Made by a program: the position numbers and the translations under genes. From positions 1 to 36,674 of the forward strand of contig DAHUYW010000043.1 of the NCBI GenBank assembly GCA_027306915.1: DNA of 36,674 nt, read 5' to 3'. This document shows, one piece after another, positions 16,664 through 24,453 of the stretch; the stretch's first letter is position 1; each line of letters starts with the position of its first letter. The notes under the pieces were generated by a model. That model was not told where the DNA came from. It did no database searches and saw nothing but the letters and a program-made list of their open reading frames with translations. The DNA comes from Spirochaetales bacterium (GTDB lineage Bacteria; Spirochaetota; Spirochaetia; DAHUYW01).

Positions 16664-19600
16664 TCAGTAGCTCAGGGTCCCTTGCTGGTAGGCTATGTTG
16701 GATTTGAGCTCGGGCACCGGCTTCCATTGCACGGCGATCGAAAGCGTCGGCGTCCACTGGTAGGAGGTGGATCCGTTCGAGCCGTAGACCAGCTGCGGGC
16801 TTCCCGAATACTGGATCGAAAGGTCCCAGTCACCAAGGTGGTGAATGAGGGAAAGCGAGATGCTCTTCATCTTGAAGTTGGACCGCTGGCGAGCGGCGGT
16901 ATCGAAGAAGTTGAAGGAATCGAAGAGGTCCGTGAACGGACTGAGCTGGCTCTGGCCTATCTGCTCGGGGAGGCCGGGTATGTAGCGATAGGTCGCCGCG
17001 TTGGTCGACTCGGCCGAGAAGGTGACGTCGAGGAACTGGTAGATGTGAAGGGTTGCGCTGAACTGGAAATCGAGAAGGTTCTCGGTAAAGCGCAGGAGGT
17101 TGATGTTCCAATTTGCCGCTACGTTCGTGGACCAGCCGATCCGGTTTTTCCAAAGAGGCGGGCTGTTGTAGGCGTAGTTTATCCCTGCGCTGAAATTGGA
17201 CGGCATGAACCCCGGTGTGGATTGCTGCACCCATCCCGATGCGGGGGCGAAGGTATACGGGTAGGTTTGCTGCGCCTCGAATTGGGCGTTGAAATACCAC
17301 AAGGTGAGCTTCGTGGTGCTGTCCAAGGGCAGATGGTTTCGCAGGTCGTAGGTAAAGCTCTCCTGGAGGGAGATGTTGTTCTGGAGGGCGCTGAAGGTCG
17401 CTCGCGAGGTGCTCAGGCTCCACCCCGGGAAGGGGTTGGGGTTGTAATCGTAGGTGAAAAGCTGATCGAGGCTGACCCATGTCGACAGGGCGACGTTCGC
17501 CTCGGCACTCTTCGGTTGCCAGGGTCCCGTCGCGAGCGGCTGGTAGTATGAGCTCGAGAGGGTGGTCGTCACCGGACCGGTTGCGAACACCCCCACCGTA
17601 TCGACCTCCGGTATGAGGGGCGGAAGCGTGGTGTTGACGGTTATCGACTGCTGCTGTCCCCAGGTCGGGAGGACCCTGAGCGCGAAGTCGAGCGAGTGGG
17701 TCGAAACGTGATTTGGGTCCCACGCCAGAAAAGTGTTCTGAAAGGTCGGTGTTTGGCTCCCTGCCACGAAGGTTCGATCGAAGAGGTCGGTCGTCAGAGA
17801 ATAGGTGACCTGGGAGTTGCTCAAGGACGGGTTTCTCAGAAAGGGCATCGCGGTGAGAGAGAATGCGTCCGTGACCTTCATGAAGGTCGATGCATAGTCC
17901 TGGAGGAGAAACGACTGCCACTGGCTGGCGACCTCGGGCTGCTCGTTGAAGTGAGTCTTGAAGTTGCCGGAGAGGGTGACGGCGTTGGAGATCCCGACGA
18001 GGCTCCCGTACAGGGAGCCGTTGTACTGCAGAGTTCCGGTCCCCTGGGTCGTGAAGACCGAATAGGCCGAACCAAAGTTGATGTCTCCCGGATTCGCCCA
18101 GGCGCCCGAGACCGTGGTGTTCTGGACCGACAGGTTGGGGACGATGGAATAGGTGAGCGATTGGGTGTAGGTCGACGGGGTTGCGGGCGCCGCGATCGGT
18201 ATGTCCCCCCGCAGCTCGGGCATCCGAACCGTTTCTTTCTGTGTGGGCGCCGTAGGCGGCTTCGGAGTCTGCCAGGGCGGGGTGAGAGCCTCCGAGGATC
18301 CGGTCGGTGCTGTTCCCGCGACTGACCCTCCCGCGGCCTGGCCTGGGGGGGGCCCGGCCGCGCCGCCTGGCGCCGCCGCCGATGTCTGGCCGGCCCCGGC
18401 TGGCTGACCGGCCGCTTGGGCGGCGGCCGCCCCGCTCGCCTGACCGGCCGCTTGAGCGGCAGTCCCACCGCTCGCTTGGGCGCCCTGCTGCGCCGCAGCT
18501 CCACCGCCCGGCTGCGCCCCCTGTTGGGCGGCGGCCCCTCCGCTTGCCTGTGCTGCCGGTTGGCTTGGGGCGGCAGCCGTACCCGGAGCGGCCCCCAAGA
18601 GCGTTCCCGAGATTTGCGCCGAGAAGTTCGGGGTCACGTAGGTCGTCGGATAGAAGAAGCTCTGGTTCGGGTAGTAGAAGTCGCCGGCCTGGTAGCCGGT
18701 GGGAAGCGGCGGTAGTGTGAACGACGAAGTCTGCTTCGTCTGCCAGTACATGAGGAGGTCGGCGCTTGTGATCGAGAGGGAGCTCACAAAGGGCTTCAAG
18801 GCGCCGAGGTTGGGGGTCACTTGGGCGTGCAGGGTCCACTGGAGCGAGCTCATCAGCTGGCTCCGGAGGGTCTGAATCTGCTGCTGCTGGTTCACGGTGT
18901 TGATGCCCAAGAGCTGCGACCAATCGACCATCTCCTCGCGGTTGCCGAAGTCGCGAACGAAGTAGGGATCCGAGTAGTAGGGGAAGGCTCCCGTCACCTG
19001 GAAGGTGGGCCCCTGGAGGGTGAAGTCGGCGTTGAAGCCGTAGCGAAAGGGGACGATCGTGCTGCCGATGTAGGAGGTGTTCCAGGTGTCGGAGAAGGTG
19101 CCGTCCAAACTCTGCAAGAAGGCCGTGTAGAGCCCGGTGTTCGGATCGATGTAGATGTTCCGGCTCCGCGCGATTGCGAGGTCGAGGTCGGAGTTCTTGA
19201 GGAGGCCGTAGCCGGCGAGCTTCGCCTCGACCCCGCCGAAGAACCCGAGGCGGGAGTAGGCATCCGCGAGGAGCTTCACATAGCTCGCCTGGGCATCGTA
19301 GGGGATGGCGGCAAGCTCGGCGGCGGTAACCGGCGTGGTCTTCCGCAGGAACAGGCCGTTCACCTGGGTATTGTAGGTCTCGTTCGTGTCCTCGGCGACC
19401 TGCAGGAATGACAGCGAGCTCGAGGTTTTCGGCCTGCGCCCCAGGAGATAGGTGGTTGTCTGCAGGAAGTAGCCCTCCTCGTTGCGATAGCCGAAGGAGG
19501 GGTGGAACAGAAGGTTGTCGCCCGGATGAAAGAAGGCTGGGAAATAGAAGAGCGGTACCCGCCCCACGTAGAGCACGGCGTTCGCGAGCGCCCACTCCCC

Positions 19601-20497
19601 GGGGGCGAGGACCCAGATGCGGCTCGCTTCGATCTTGAAGTCGGGATCCGCTTCCTCGGTTGTGGTGATCGTCCCGTCGTTCATCGTCACCACGTCCTTG
19701 CTCGAGCGGCGTATCTCCTTGCCGGAAAAGTAGAAGGTGATGGCGTTGTTGTTTATCTGCTTCTGTGACTGCGAGGTGCCGCTGAAGAAGATTCCGGCCC
19801 AGGTATCTACGTCGAAGGTGAGGCTCTCGCCCCGGAAGCTCTCGGTCTTGCCCTTGCCCGTAAGGTCGTACTCGACGTGTCCCGACGCGGTGATGCTCTT
19901 CTGTGCCTCGTTGAAGAGAATGGTGTCGGCTCGAATGGTGTGAGTGTCGCCGGTCTTCGGATCGTACATCCGAAGCTCCACCCTACCCGTGAGCCGGATG
20001 TACTTCTGGTTGATCTTTTCGACGGTGAAGTACCGCGTGGAGTCGGCCGACTCGATGGTGATCGTCCTCACGGTTCCGGCCTTTTCGCCTGCAGCGGCGG
20101 CCGCCGCCGGAGTGACTTTGTAGTGCGCCCGCAGGCGCTCTTGGAGATCGCTCTTGGTTCCTGCTGTGGGGAGGCCGAGGCGGCGGCACCACGCGACAAG
20201 CTCGTAGTAGCTCGCGGTGTCGATGTCCAGCCCCATCGTCTCCTGCAGGAGCTCGGCGGCGGTGGGAGGCGGCTTGGTTGCCTTGCTCGTACCGGTTTTT
20301 TCCGTGGAAGCGCCGGCCGGTGCGGTCTGAGTTTGCGGCCCACCGGCAGCGCTCTCGCCGGGCGGCGCTTGGCCGGGCGCCTGCGGCGATCCGGTCGCCG
20401 CCGTCCCACCCTGCGCCGTCCCGCTGCCGCCCGCCTGGGCGAACAGCGGCAGCGCAGTCAGGGCAAAGAAAAGCAACGCGGCAGCCGGCCGTTTCAA
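16664..20497 (-). CDS. LptD/OstA-like outer-membrane barrel protein with SAP-like segment and repeat insert
   Basis: A 1277-residue outer-membrane protein. The signal peptide (1-about 21) is followed by a Gly/Pro/Thr-rich linker (22-78), then a SAP-like helix pair at 94-128 (YYELVAWCRRLGLPTAGTKS...LQERLRAHY). An OstA/LptA-like beta domain covers about 145-300 (TADTILFNEAQKSITASG-type strands). A large C-terminal beta barrel rich in aromatic strands runs to Tyr1277; the last strand ends in Tyr. The barrel is interrupted at 652-699 by four 12-residue Ala/Gln/Gly repeats within a longer low-complexity insert (about 640-760). In Gram-negatives LptD inserts LPS; many spirochaetes lack LPS, so the cargo is uncertain. 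The TTG start at 20497 has GAGGGA 7 nt upstream and lies 3 nt after the uvrA stop. Confidence 0.85.
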   Translation of the reverse strand: MKRPAAALLFFALTALPLFAQAGGSGTAQGGTAATGSPQAPGQAPPGESAAGGPQTQTAPAGASTEKTGTSKATKPPPTAAELLQETMGLDIDTASYYELVAWCRRLGLPTAGTKSDLQERLRAHYKVTPAAAAAAGEKAGTVRTITIESADSTRYFTVEKINQKYIRLTGRVELRMYDPKTGDTHTIRADTILFNEAQKSITASGHVEYDLTGKGKTESFRGESLTFDVDTWAGIFFSGTSQSQKQINNNAITFYFSGKEIRRSSKDVVTMNDGTITTTEEADPDFKIEASRIWVLAPGEWALANAVLYVGRVPLFYFPAFFHPGDNLLFHPSFGYRNEEGYFLQTTTYLLGRRPKTSSSLSFLQVAEDTNETYNTQVNGLFLRKTTPVTAAELAAIPYDAQASYVKLLADAYSRLGFFGGVEAKLAGYGLLKNSDLDLAIARSRNIYIDPNTGLYTAFLQSLDGTFSDTWNTSYIGSTIVPFRYGFNADFTLQGPTFQVTGAFPYYSDPYFVRDFGNREEMVDWSQLLGINTVNQQQQIQTLRSQLMSSLQWTLHAQVTPNLGALKPFVSSLSITSADLLMYWQTKQTSSFTLPPLPTGYQAGDFYYPNQSFFYPTTYVTPNFSAQISGTLLGAAPGTAAAPSQPAAQASGGAAAQQGAQPGGGAAAQQGAQASGGTAAQAAGQASGAAAAQAAGQPAGAGQTSAAAPGGAAGPPPGQAAGGSVAGTAPTGSSEALTPPWQTPKPPTAPTQKETVRMPELRGDIPIAAPATPSTYTQSLTYSIVPNLSVQNTTVSGAWANPGDINFGSAYSVFTTQGTGTLQYNGSLYGSLVGISNAVTLSGNFKTHFNEQPEVASQWQSFLLQDYASTFMKVTDAFSLTAMPFLRNPSLSNSQVTYSLTTDLFDRTFVAGSQTPTFQNTFLAWDPNHVSTHSLDFALRVLPTWGQQQSITVNTTLPPLIPEVDTVGVFATGPVTTTLSSSYYQPLATGPWQPKSAEANVALSTWVSLDQLFTYDYNPNPFPGWSLSTSRATFSALQNNISLQESFTYDLRNHLPLDSTTKLTLWYFNAQFEAQQTYPYTFAPASGWVQQSTPGFMPSNFSAGINYAYNSPPLWKNRIGWSTNVAANWNINLLRFTENLLDFQFSATLHIYQFLDVTFSAESTNAATYRYIPGLPEQIGQSQLSPFTDLFDSFNFFDTAARQRSNFKMKSISLSLIHHLGDWDLSIQYSGSPQLVYGSNGSTSYQWTPTLSIAVQWKPVPELKSNIAYQQGTLSY
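18401..18544 (-). repeat. Four tandem 36-bp units inside the LptD-like gene
   Basis: Four in-frame units of 36 bp (18509-18544, 18473-18508, 18437-18472, 18401-18436) encode SGGAAAQQGAQP, GGGAAAQQGAQA, SGGTAAQAAGQA and SGAAAAQAAGQP. The units are related but not identical, so they were probably made by duplication and then drifted. The reading frame is kept. Confidence 0.8.
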
Positions 20498-20500
20498 GGG

Positions 20501-23323
20501 CTATCCCTCGAGGGCTCGCCTAAGATATTTGCCGGTGTAGGACTTCGAACAGGCGGCAACCTGCTCGGGGGTTCCCGCCACCACGATCTCGCCACCGCGG
20601 ACCCCTCCCTCGGGACCCAGGTCGATGACCCAGTCTGCCTGTTTGATCACGTCCAAATTGTGCTCGATGAGGGCCACCGTGTTGCCCCGGTCGACCAGAA
20701 GCTGGAGGACCTCGAGAAGCTGCTTCACGTCGACGAAGTGGAGGCCTGTCGTCGGCTCGTCGAGGATGTAAAAGGTCTTGCCGGTGCTCCGCTTGGAGAG
20801 CTCGAGCGAGAGCTTCACGCGCTGGGCCTCGCCTCCCGAAAGGGTAAGGGCCGACTGGCCGAGTCGCACGTAGCCGAGTCCGACCGACTGCAGGGTTTCG
20901 AGCTTTCGGGCTATCGCCGGGATGTGCTCGAAGAAGGCGAGCGCCTCCTCGACCGTCATCTCCAGCACTTCGTGGATGTTCTTCCCTTTGTAGCGAATCT
21001 CGAGCGTGTCCCTATTGAAGCGCTTGCCTTTGCATACATCGCAGGTGATATAGACATCGGGCAGAAAGTGCATCTCGATCTTGATGGTCCCGTCCCCCTG
21101 GCAGTTCTCGCACCTGCCCCCCTTCACGTTGAAGGAGAAGCGTCCGGACCTGTAGCCGCGGGCCTTGGCCTCAGGAAGCGCCGCATACAGCTCGCGGATC
21201 GCCGTGAACATCCCGACGTAGGTCGCGGGATTGGAGCGCGGGGATCTTCCGATGGCGCTTTGATCGATGTTGATGACCTTGTCGACGTTCTCGACCCCCG
21301 CAATCTCGCGATAGCTTCCCTCGGCGAGATGGGTCCGCATCACGCGATTGGCGAGAGCCGGATAGAGAAGATCCGAGAGCAGCGACGACTTCCCCGAGCC
21401 GGAGACGCCGGTTATCACGATGAGCTTGCCCAGGGGAAAGCCGACATCGATCCCTTTGAGGTTGTGCTCGGCGGCTCCCGTCACCGTGAGGGAGAGGCCG
21501 TTGCCCGGGCGTCGCTCCGCCCGATTCTCGATGAAGATGCGGCCGCTCAAGAACTGTCCCGTGAGGCTCTCCCGGGAGGCGAGGATCTCGGGAAGGGTTC
21601 CGGCCGAGACGACGGTGCCGCCGTGTACCCCTGCTCCGGGCCCCATGTCGAGGATGTAATCGGCCGCGCGCAGGGTCTGCTCATCATGCTCGACGACGAT
21701 GAGCGTGTTTCCCAGGTCGCGCAGCGCTTTCAGAGTCTCGATGAGGAGCTGGTTGTCGCGCTGGTGTAGGCCGATCGTCGGCTCGTCGAGGATGTAGAGG
21801 ACACCCATCAGCGAGGACCCCACCTGGGTAGCAAGCCGTATCCGCTGGGCCTCCCCTCCGGACAGCGTTGCGGCTCTCCGCTCTAGCGTCAGGTAGTCGA
21901 GTCCCACGCTCTTCATGAAGGTCAGCCTGGACTCGATCTCCTTGAGGATCTGGCGCGCAATTTTCGCGTGGGTCGCAGAGAGCTCCAGATCGTGAAAGAA
22001 GCCGATCGCGTCCTGCACCGGCAGGAGCGTGGTATCGTAGATGTTTTTGCCTCCGACGGTCACCGCAAGGGCCTCGTCGCGCAGACGACGTCCCCCGCAC
22101 TTGCGGCACTCCTTCTGGCTCATGAAATCCTCGAGCCATTCCTTGATCTGCTCCGAGGTGGTCTCGAGGTAACGGCGCTTCAGCTCGGTCAAGACTCCCC
22201 GATACTGGCTCTGGTACTCGAAGCGGCCAGTCTCTTTGCGATTCACGTAGGAGACCTGGATCGCCTCGTCGGTGCCGTAGAGGATGGCGTTCATTACCTT
22301 ATCCGAGAGGCGGTCCAAGGGGGTGTCGAGGGTAAACCGGTAGTGCTTGGCCAGGGCCTCGAACCAGCTGCGGCTCCACGCCGCCTGCGGGTTTGCAGTG
22401 GCGATACCCCCCTCGTTGAACGAAAGAGTCCGGTCGGGGATCACGAGGTCCGGGTCAAACTCCAGGGTGACTCCGAGCCCGAGGCATTCGGGGCAGGCGC
22501 CGTAGGGATTGTTGAAGGAGAAAAGGCGGGGCTGAAGCTCCGGAATGCTTATGCCGCAGACCGGACAGGCGTTCTTCTGCGAGAAGAACTCCTCCTTTTC
22601 GCCGGCGGAGGTGCTCCGCAGCACGAGCAGCTGTCCGTCGGAAACCCCGAGCGCAGTCTCCACCGATTCGGCCAGCCTCTTTCGGCTCTCGGGTTGTACC
22701 TTGATGCGATCGACCACGATCTCGATTCGGTGCTTTTTCTTGCGGTCAAGCTCGAGAGTTTCGTCGAGCGCGACGATCTCCCCGTCGACGCGGGCACGCA
22801 CGAAGCCCGTACGCAGGGCATCGCCGAGGATCTTCTGGTGCTCGCCCTTCTTCCCCCTGATCACAGGGGCCAGAATCGTCACCCGTGTCCCTGCCGAGTA
22901 GGAGGTGAGAGTGTCGATGATCTGATCCACGGACTGCTCTTGGATCTCGCGCCCGCATTTCGGGCAGTGGGCGATTCCGATGCGGGCATAGAGCAGGCGA
23001 AGATAGTCGTAGATCTCCGTGACGGTTCCGACCGTCGATCGGGGGTTGCGGTGGGTAGTCTTCTGCTCGATCGAGATCGCCGGCGAGAGCCCCTCGATGT
23101 AGTCCAAGTCAGGCTTGTCCATGCGCCCGAGAAACTGCCGGGCGTAGGCCGACAGCGACTCCACATAGCGGCGCTGCCCCTCGGCGTAGATCGTGTCGAA
23201 GGCAAGCGAGGACTTGCCGGAGCCGCTCATCCCTGAGATCACGACCAGCTTGTCGCGCGGGATCTCCACGTCGATGTTCTTCAGGTTGTGTTCGCGCGCT
23301 CCCTTGATGATGATCCTATCCAT
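20501..23323 (-). CDS. uvrA: Excinuclease ABC subunit A
   Basis: The damage-recognition ATPase of nucleotide-excision repair; it loads UvrB on lesions. At 940 residues it is full length. Two ABC modules are present, with Walker [13 protein letters not shown] near 32-43 and [13 protein letters not shown] near 640, and two LSGGEAQR signatures. The zinc modules appear as CPVCG...CPECLG and CENCQGDG...[10 protein letters not shown], and a further CRKCGGRRL lies in the insertion domain. The ATG at 23323 has ACAGG 5 nt upstream. The lptD-like gene starts 3 nt after the stop, so the two are one transcript. Confidence 0.98.
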   Translation of the reverse strand: MDRIIIKGAREHNLKNIDVEIPRDKLVVISGMSGSGKSSLAFDTIYAEGQRRYVESLSAYARQFLGRMDKPDLDYIEGLSPAISIEQKTTHRNPRSTVGTVTEIYDYLRLLYARIGIAHCPKCGREIQEQSVDQIIDTLTSYSAGTRVTILAPVIRGKKGEHQKILGDALRTGFVRARVDGEIVALDETLELDRKKKHRIEIVVDRIKVQPESRKRLAESVETALGVSDGQLLVLRSTSAGEKEEFFSQKNACPVCGISIPELQPRLFSFNNPYGACPECLGLGVTLEFDPDLVIPDRTLSFNEGGIATANPQAAWSRSWFEALAKHYRFTLDTPLDRLSDKVMNAILYGTDEAIQVSYVNRKETGRFEYQSQYRGVLTELKRRYLETTSEQIKEWLEDFMSQKECRKCGGRRLRDEALAVTVGGKNIYDTTLLPVQDAIGFFHDLELSATHAKIARQILKEIESRLTFMKSVGLDYLTLERRAATLSGGEAQRIRLATQVGSSLMGVLYILDEPTIGLHQRDNQLLIETLKALRDLGNTLIVVEHDEQTLRAADYILDMGPGAGVHGGTVVSAGTLPEILASRESLTGQFLSGRIFIENRAERRPGNGLSLTVTGAAEHNLKGIDVGFPLGKLIVITGVSGSGKSSLLSDLLYPALANRVMRTHLAEGSYREIAGVENVDKVINIDQSAIGRSPRSNPATYVGMFTAIRELYAALPEAKARGYRSGRFSFNVKGGRCENCQGDGTIKIEMHFLPDVYITCDVCKGKRFNRDTLEIRYKGKNIHEVLEMTVEEALAFFEHIPAIARKLETLQSVGLGYVRLGQSALTLSGGEAQRVKLSLELSKRSTGKTFYILDEPTTGLHFVDVKQLLEVLQLLVDRGNTVALIEHNLDVIKQADWVIDLGPEGGVRGGEIVVAGTPEQVAACSKSYTGKYLRRALEG

Positions 23324-23345
23324 TATGCCTGTCCGTGTTCGTGAC

Positions 23346-23375
23346 AGGGTATGCCATTCGGCGGCGACGGATCAA
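23346..23375 (-). promoter_or_regulatory. Probable uvrA promoter
   Basis: TTGATC (23370-23375), an 18-bp spacer and TACCCT (23346-23351) on the minus strand, with a start expected near 23339, about 16 nt before the uvrA ATG. The -10 is weaker than that of phoH. The TTGA again comes from the end of the 17-bp repeat (23372-23388), with the same 18-bp spacing as at phoH. No SOS (LexA-like) box is evident to me. Confidence 0.5.
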
Positions 23376-23388
23376 GCGCCGGTAGGGC
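23372..23388 (-). repeat. 17-bp intergenic repeat, copy 3 (in uvrA promoter)
   Basis: GCCCTACCGGCGCTTGA on the minus strand, identical to copies 1 and 2. Its TTGA end forms part of the putative uvrA -35 box. As in copy 2, a CCCCTC tract lies six bases before the repeat. Confidence 0.8.
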
Positions 23389-23446
23389 AAAGCCGAGGGG
23401 GTAGATTACCGGCACGCTTGTTCTTCGCAGACTCAGATCAAGCGAG

Positions 23447-24406
23447 CTATTGGCCAATATCGAGAATCGGCTCGATGAAGGGATTGCGATTCTGTACGAC
23501 CGAGCGCTGTCTCCAGGGGCTCTCTTTGGGCGCATAGTCGATGTCGAGAGTCCAGATCTCCTGGGCGCGGCCGGCGATACCGCTCGCGAAGAGGGAGGCG
23601 GCAAGGTAGTAGAGATCGCGATAGAGATGGGCGGAGGCGAAGTAGGAGGCGAGGCGCGGATCCTTGAGAGAGCGGGCAAGGAGATCGTGAATGGAGGTGA
23701 ACTCGAAGTCGGGGTCGATCCGGCGCAGCTCCTCGATCGCGGTGGTGAAGTCGGTGATCGTCGAGAAAGCAAGATTGAGCGTCGCGTCGCGGTAGCGTCC
23801 GGTGCGGTACATGAACGCCCCCAGCTCGGAGTGCGCCGCAAGGGTGCGAAGGTCGGTGAGGCGGTAGAGGAGCATGAGGCGGTCAAAGCCTCCGGAGCGC
23901 AGGATGCGCAACATCGCGTCGCGCATGCCGCCTAGGTCCGGATTGGTGAAGTAGTTGTCCTCGGCGACTATCTCGCGCAGCGCGACCTCGTACTTGCCGT
24001 ACTCATTGGTCTCGAAGTAAATGTTGGCGAGCGCGTAGCGAATGGTGAGCGCATCCTCCCGGACGACGAACTGCTGTTTCAACGCAAGGGCTCGCTTATA
24101 CTGGTCGACTGCGAGATTGAGCTCTCCCTCCTCCTCAAAGACCTGCCCGATCCATGCGTCGGCTTCCGGGGTCTCTCCCCCGACCGCAATGGACTCCCGA
24201 AAGAGGGCGAGAGCCGTGCCGAAGTTGCGGTTGTGGAAGGCCTGCTTGCCCTGCTCGAGCAGAAGCCACGCAGGGGGGGATGAGGCTGTCGAAGCGACGG
24301 CCTGCTCTTGGGCGGCAAGCCCCCCGGCCATCCCGAGCCAAAGGAGAACAAGGAGGAGTGCGCGGATAGCCCCGCGCGAGCCGATTCTGGGAAGCGATTG
24401 CACCAT
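23447..24406 (-). CDS. Exported TPR-like helical repeat protein
   Basis: A 319-residue protein with a signal peptide (about 1-33, ends GLAAQ) and TPR-like helix pairs, clearest at residues 45-130 ([44 protein letters not shown]). The C-terminal half continues as helices without a recognisable catalytic motif. I place the start at ATG 24406, which has AGGGAGG about 7 nt upstream and begins the signal peptide directly. An in-frame GTG at 24457 overlaps the mutS2 stop but would add 17 residues before the signal. It is cotranscribed with mutS2; a physical or functional link to MutS2 is not evident. Confidence 0.75.
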   Translation of the reverse strand: MVQSLPRIGSRGAIRALLLVLLWLGMAGGLAAQEQAVASTASSPPAWLLLEQGKQAFHNRNFGTALALFRESIAVGGETPEADAWIGQVFEEEGELNLAVDQYKRALALKQQFVVREDALTIRYALANIYFETNEYGKYEVALREIVAEDNYFTNPDLGGMRDAMLRILRSGGFDRLMLLYRLTDLRTLAAHSELGAFMYRTGRYRDATLNLAFSTITDFTTAIEELRRIDPDFEFTSIHDLLARSLKDPRLASYFASAHLYRDLYYLAASLFASGIAGRAQEIWTLDIDYAPKESPWRQRSVVQNRNPFIEPILDIGQ

Positions 24407-24453
24407 TCGCGGCGCCTCCCTGTGATTCTCGGTAGGGCCGGAGGTGAACCTTA

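Noticed and set aside
16830..19595. A 921-codon open frame inside the LptD-like gene, same strand
   Set aside because: It is Arg/Pro/Leu-rich nonsense caused by high GC in a shifted frame. The overlapping frame has a signal peptide, barrel strands and a defined end.
24430..24439. A partial match to the 17-bp repeat (GCCCTACCG) before the TPR gene at 23447-24406
   Set aside because: Only nine bases agree and no -35/-10 pair follows, so I do not count it as a fourth copy.
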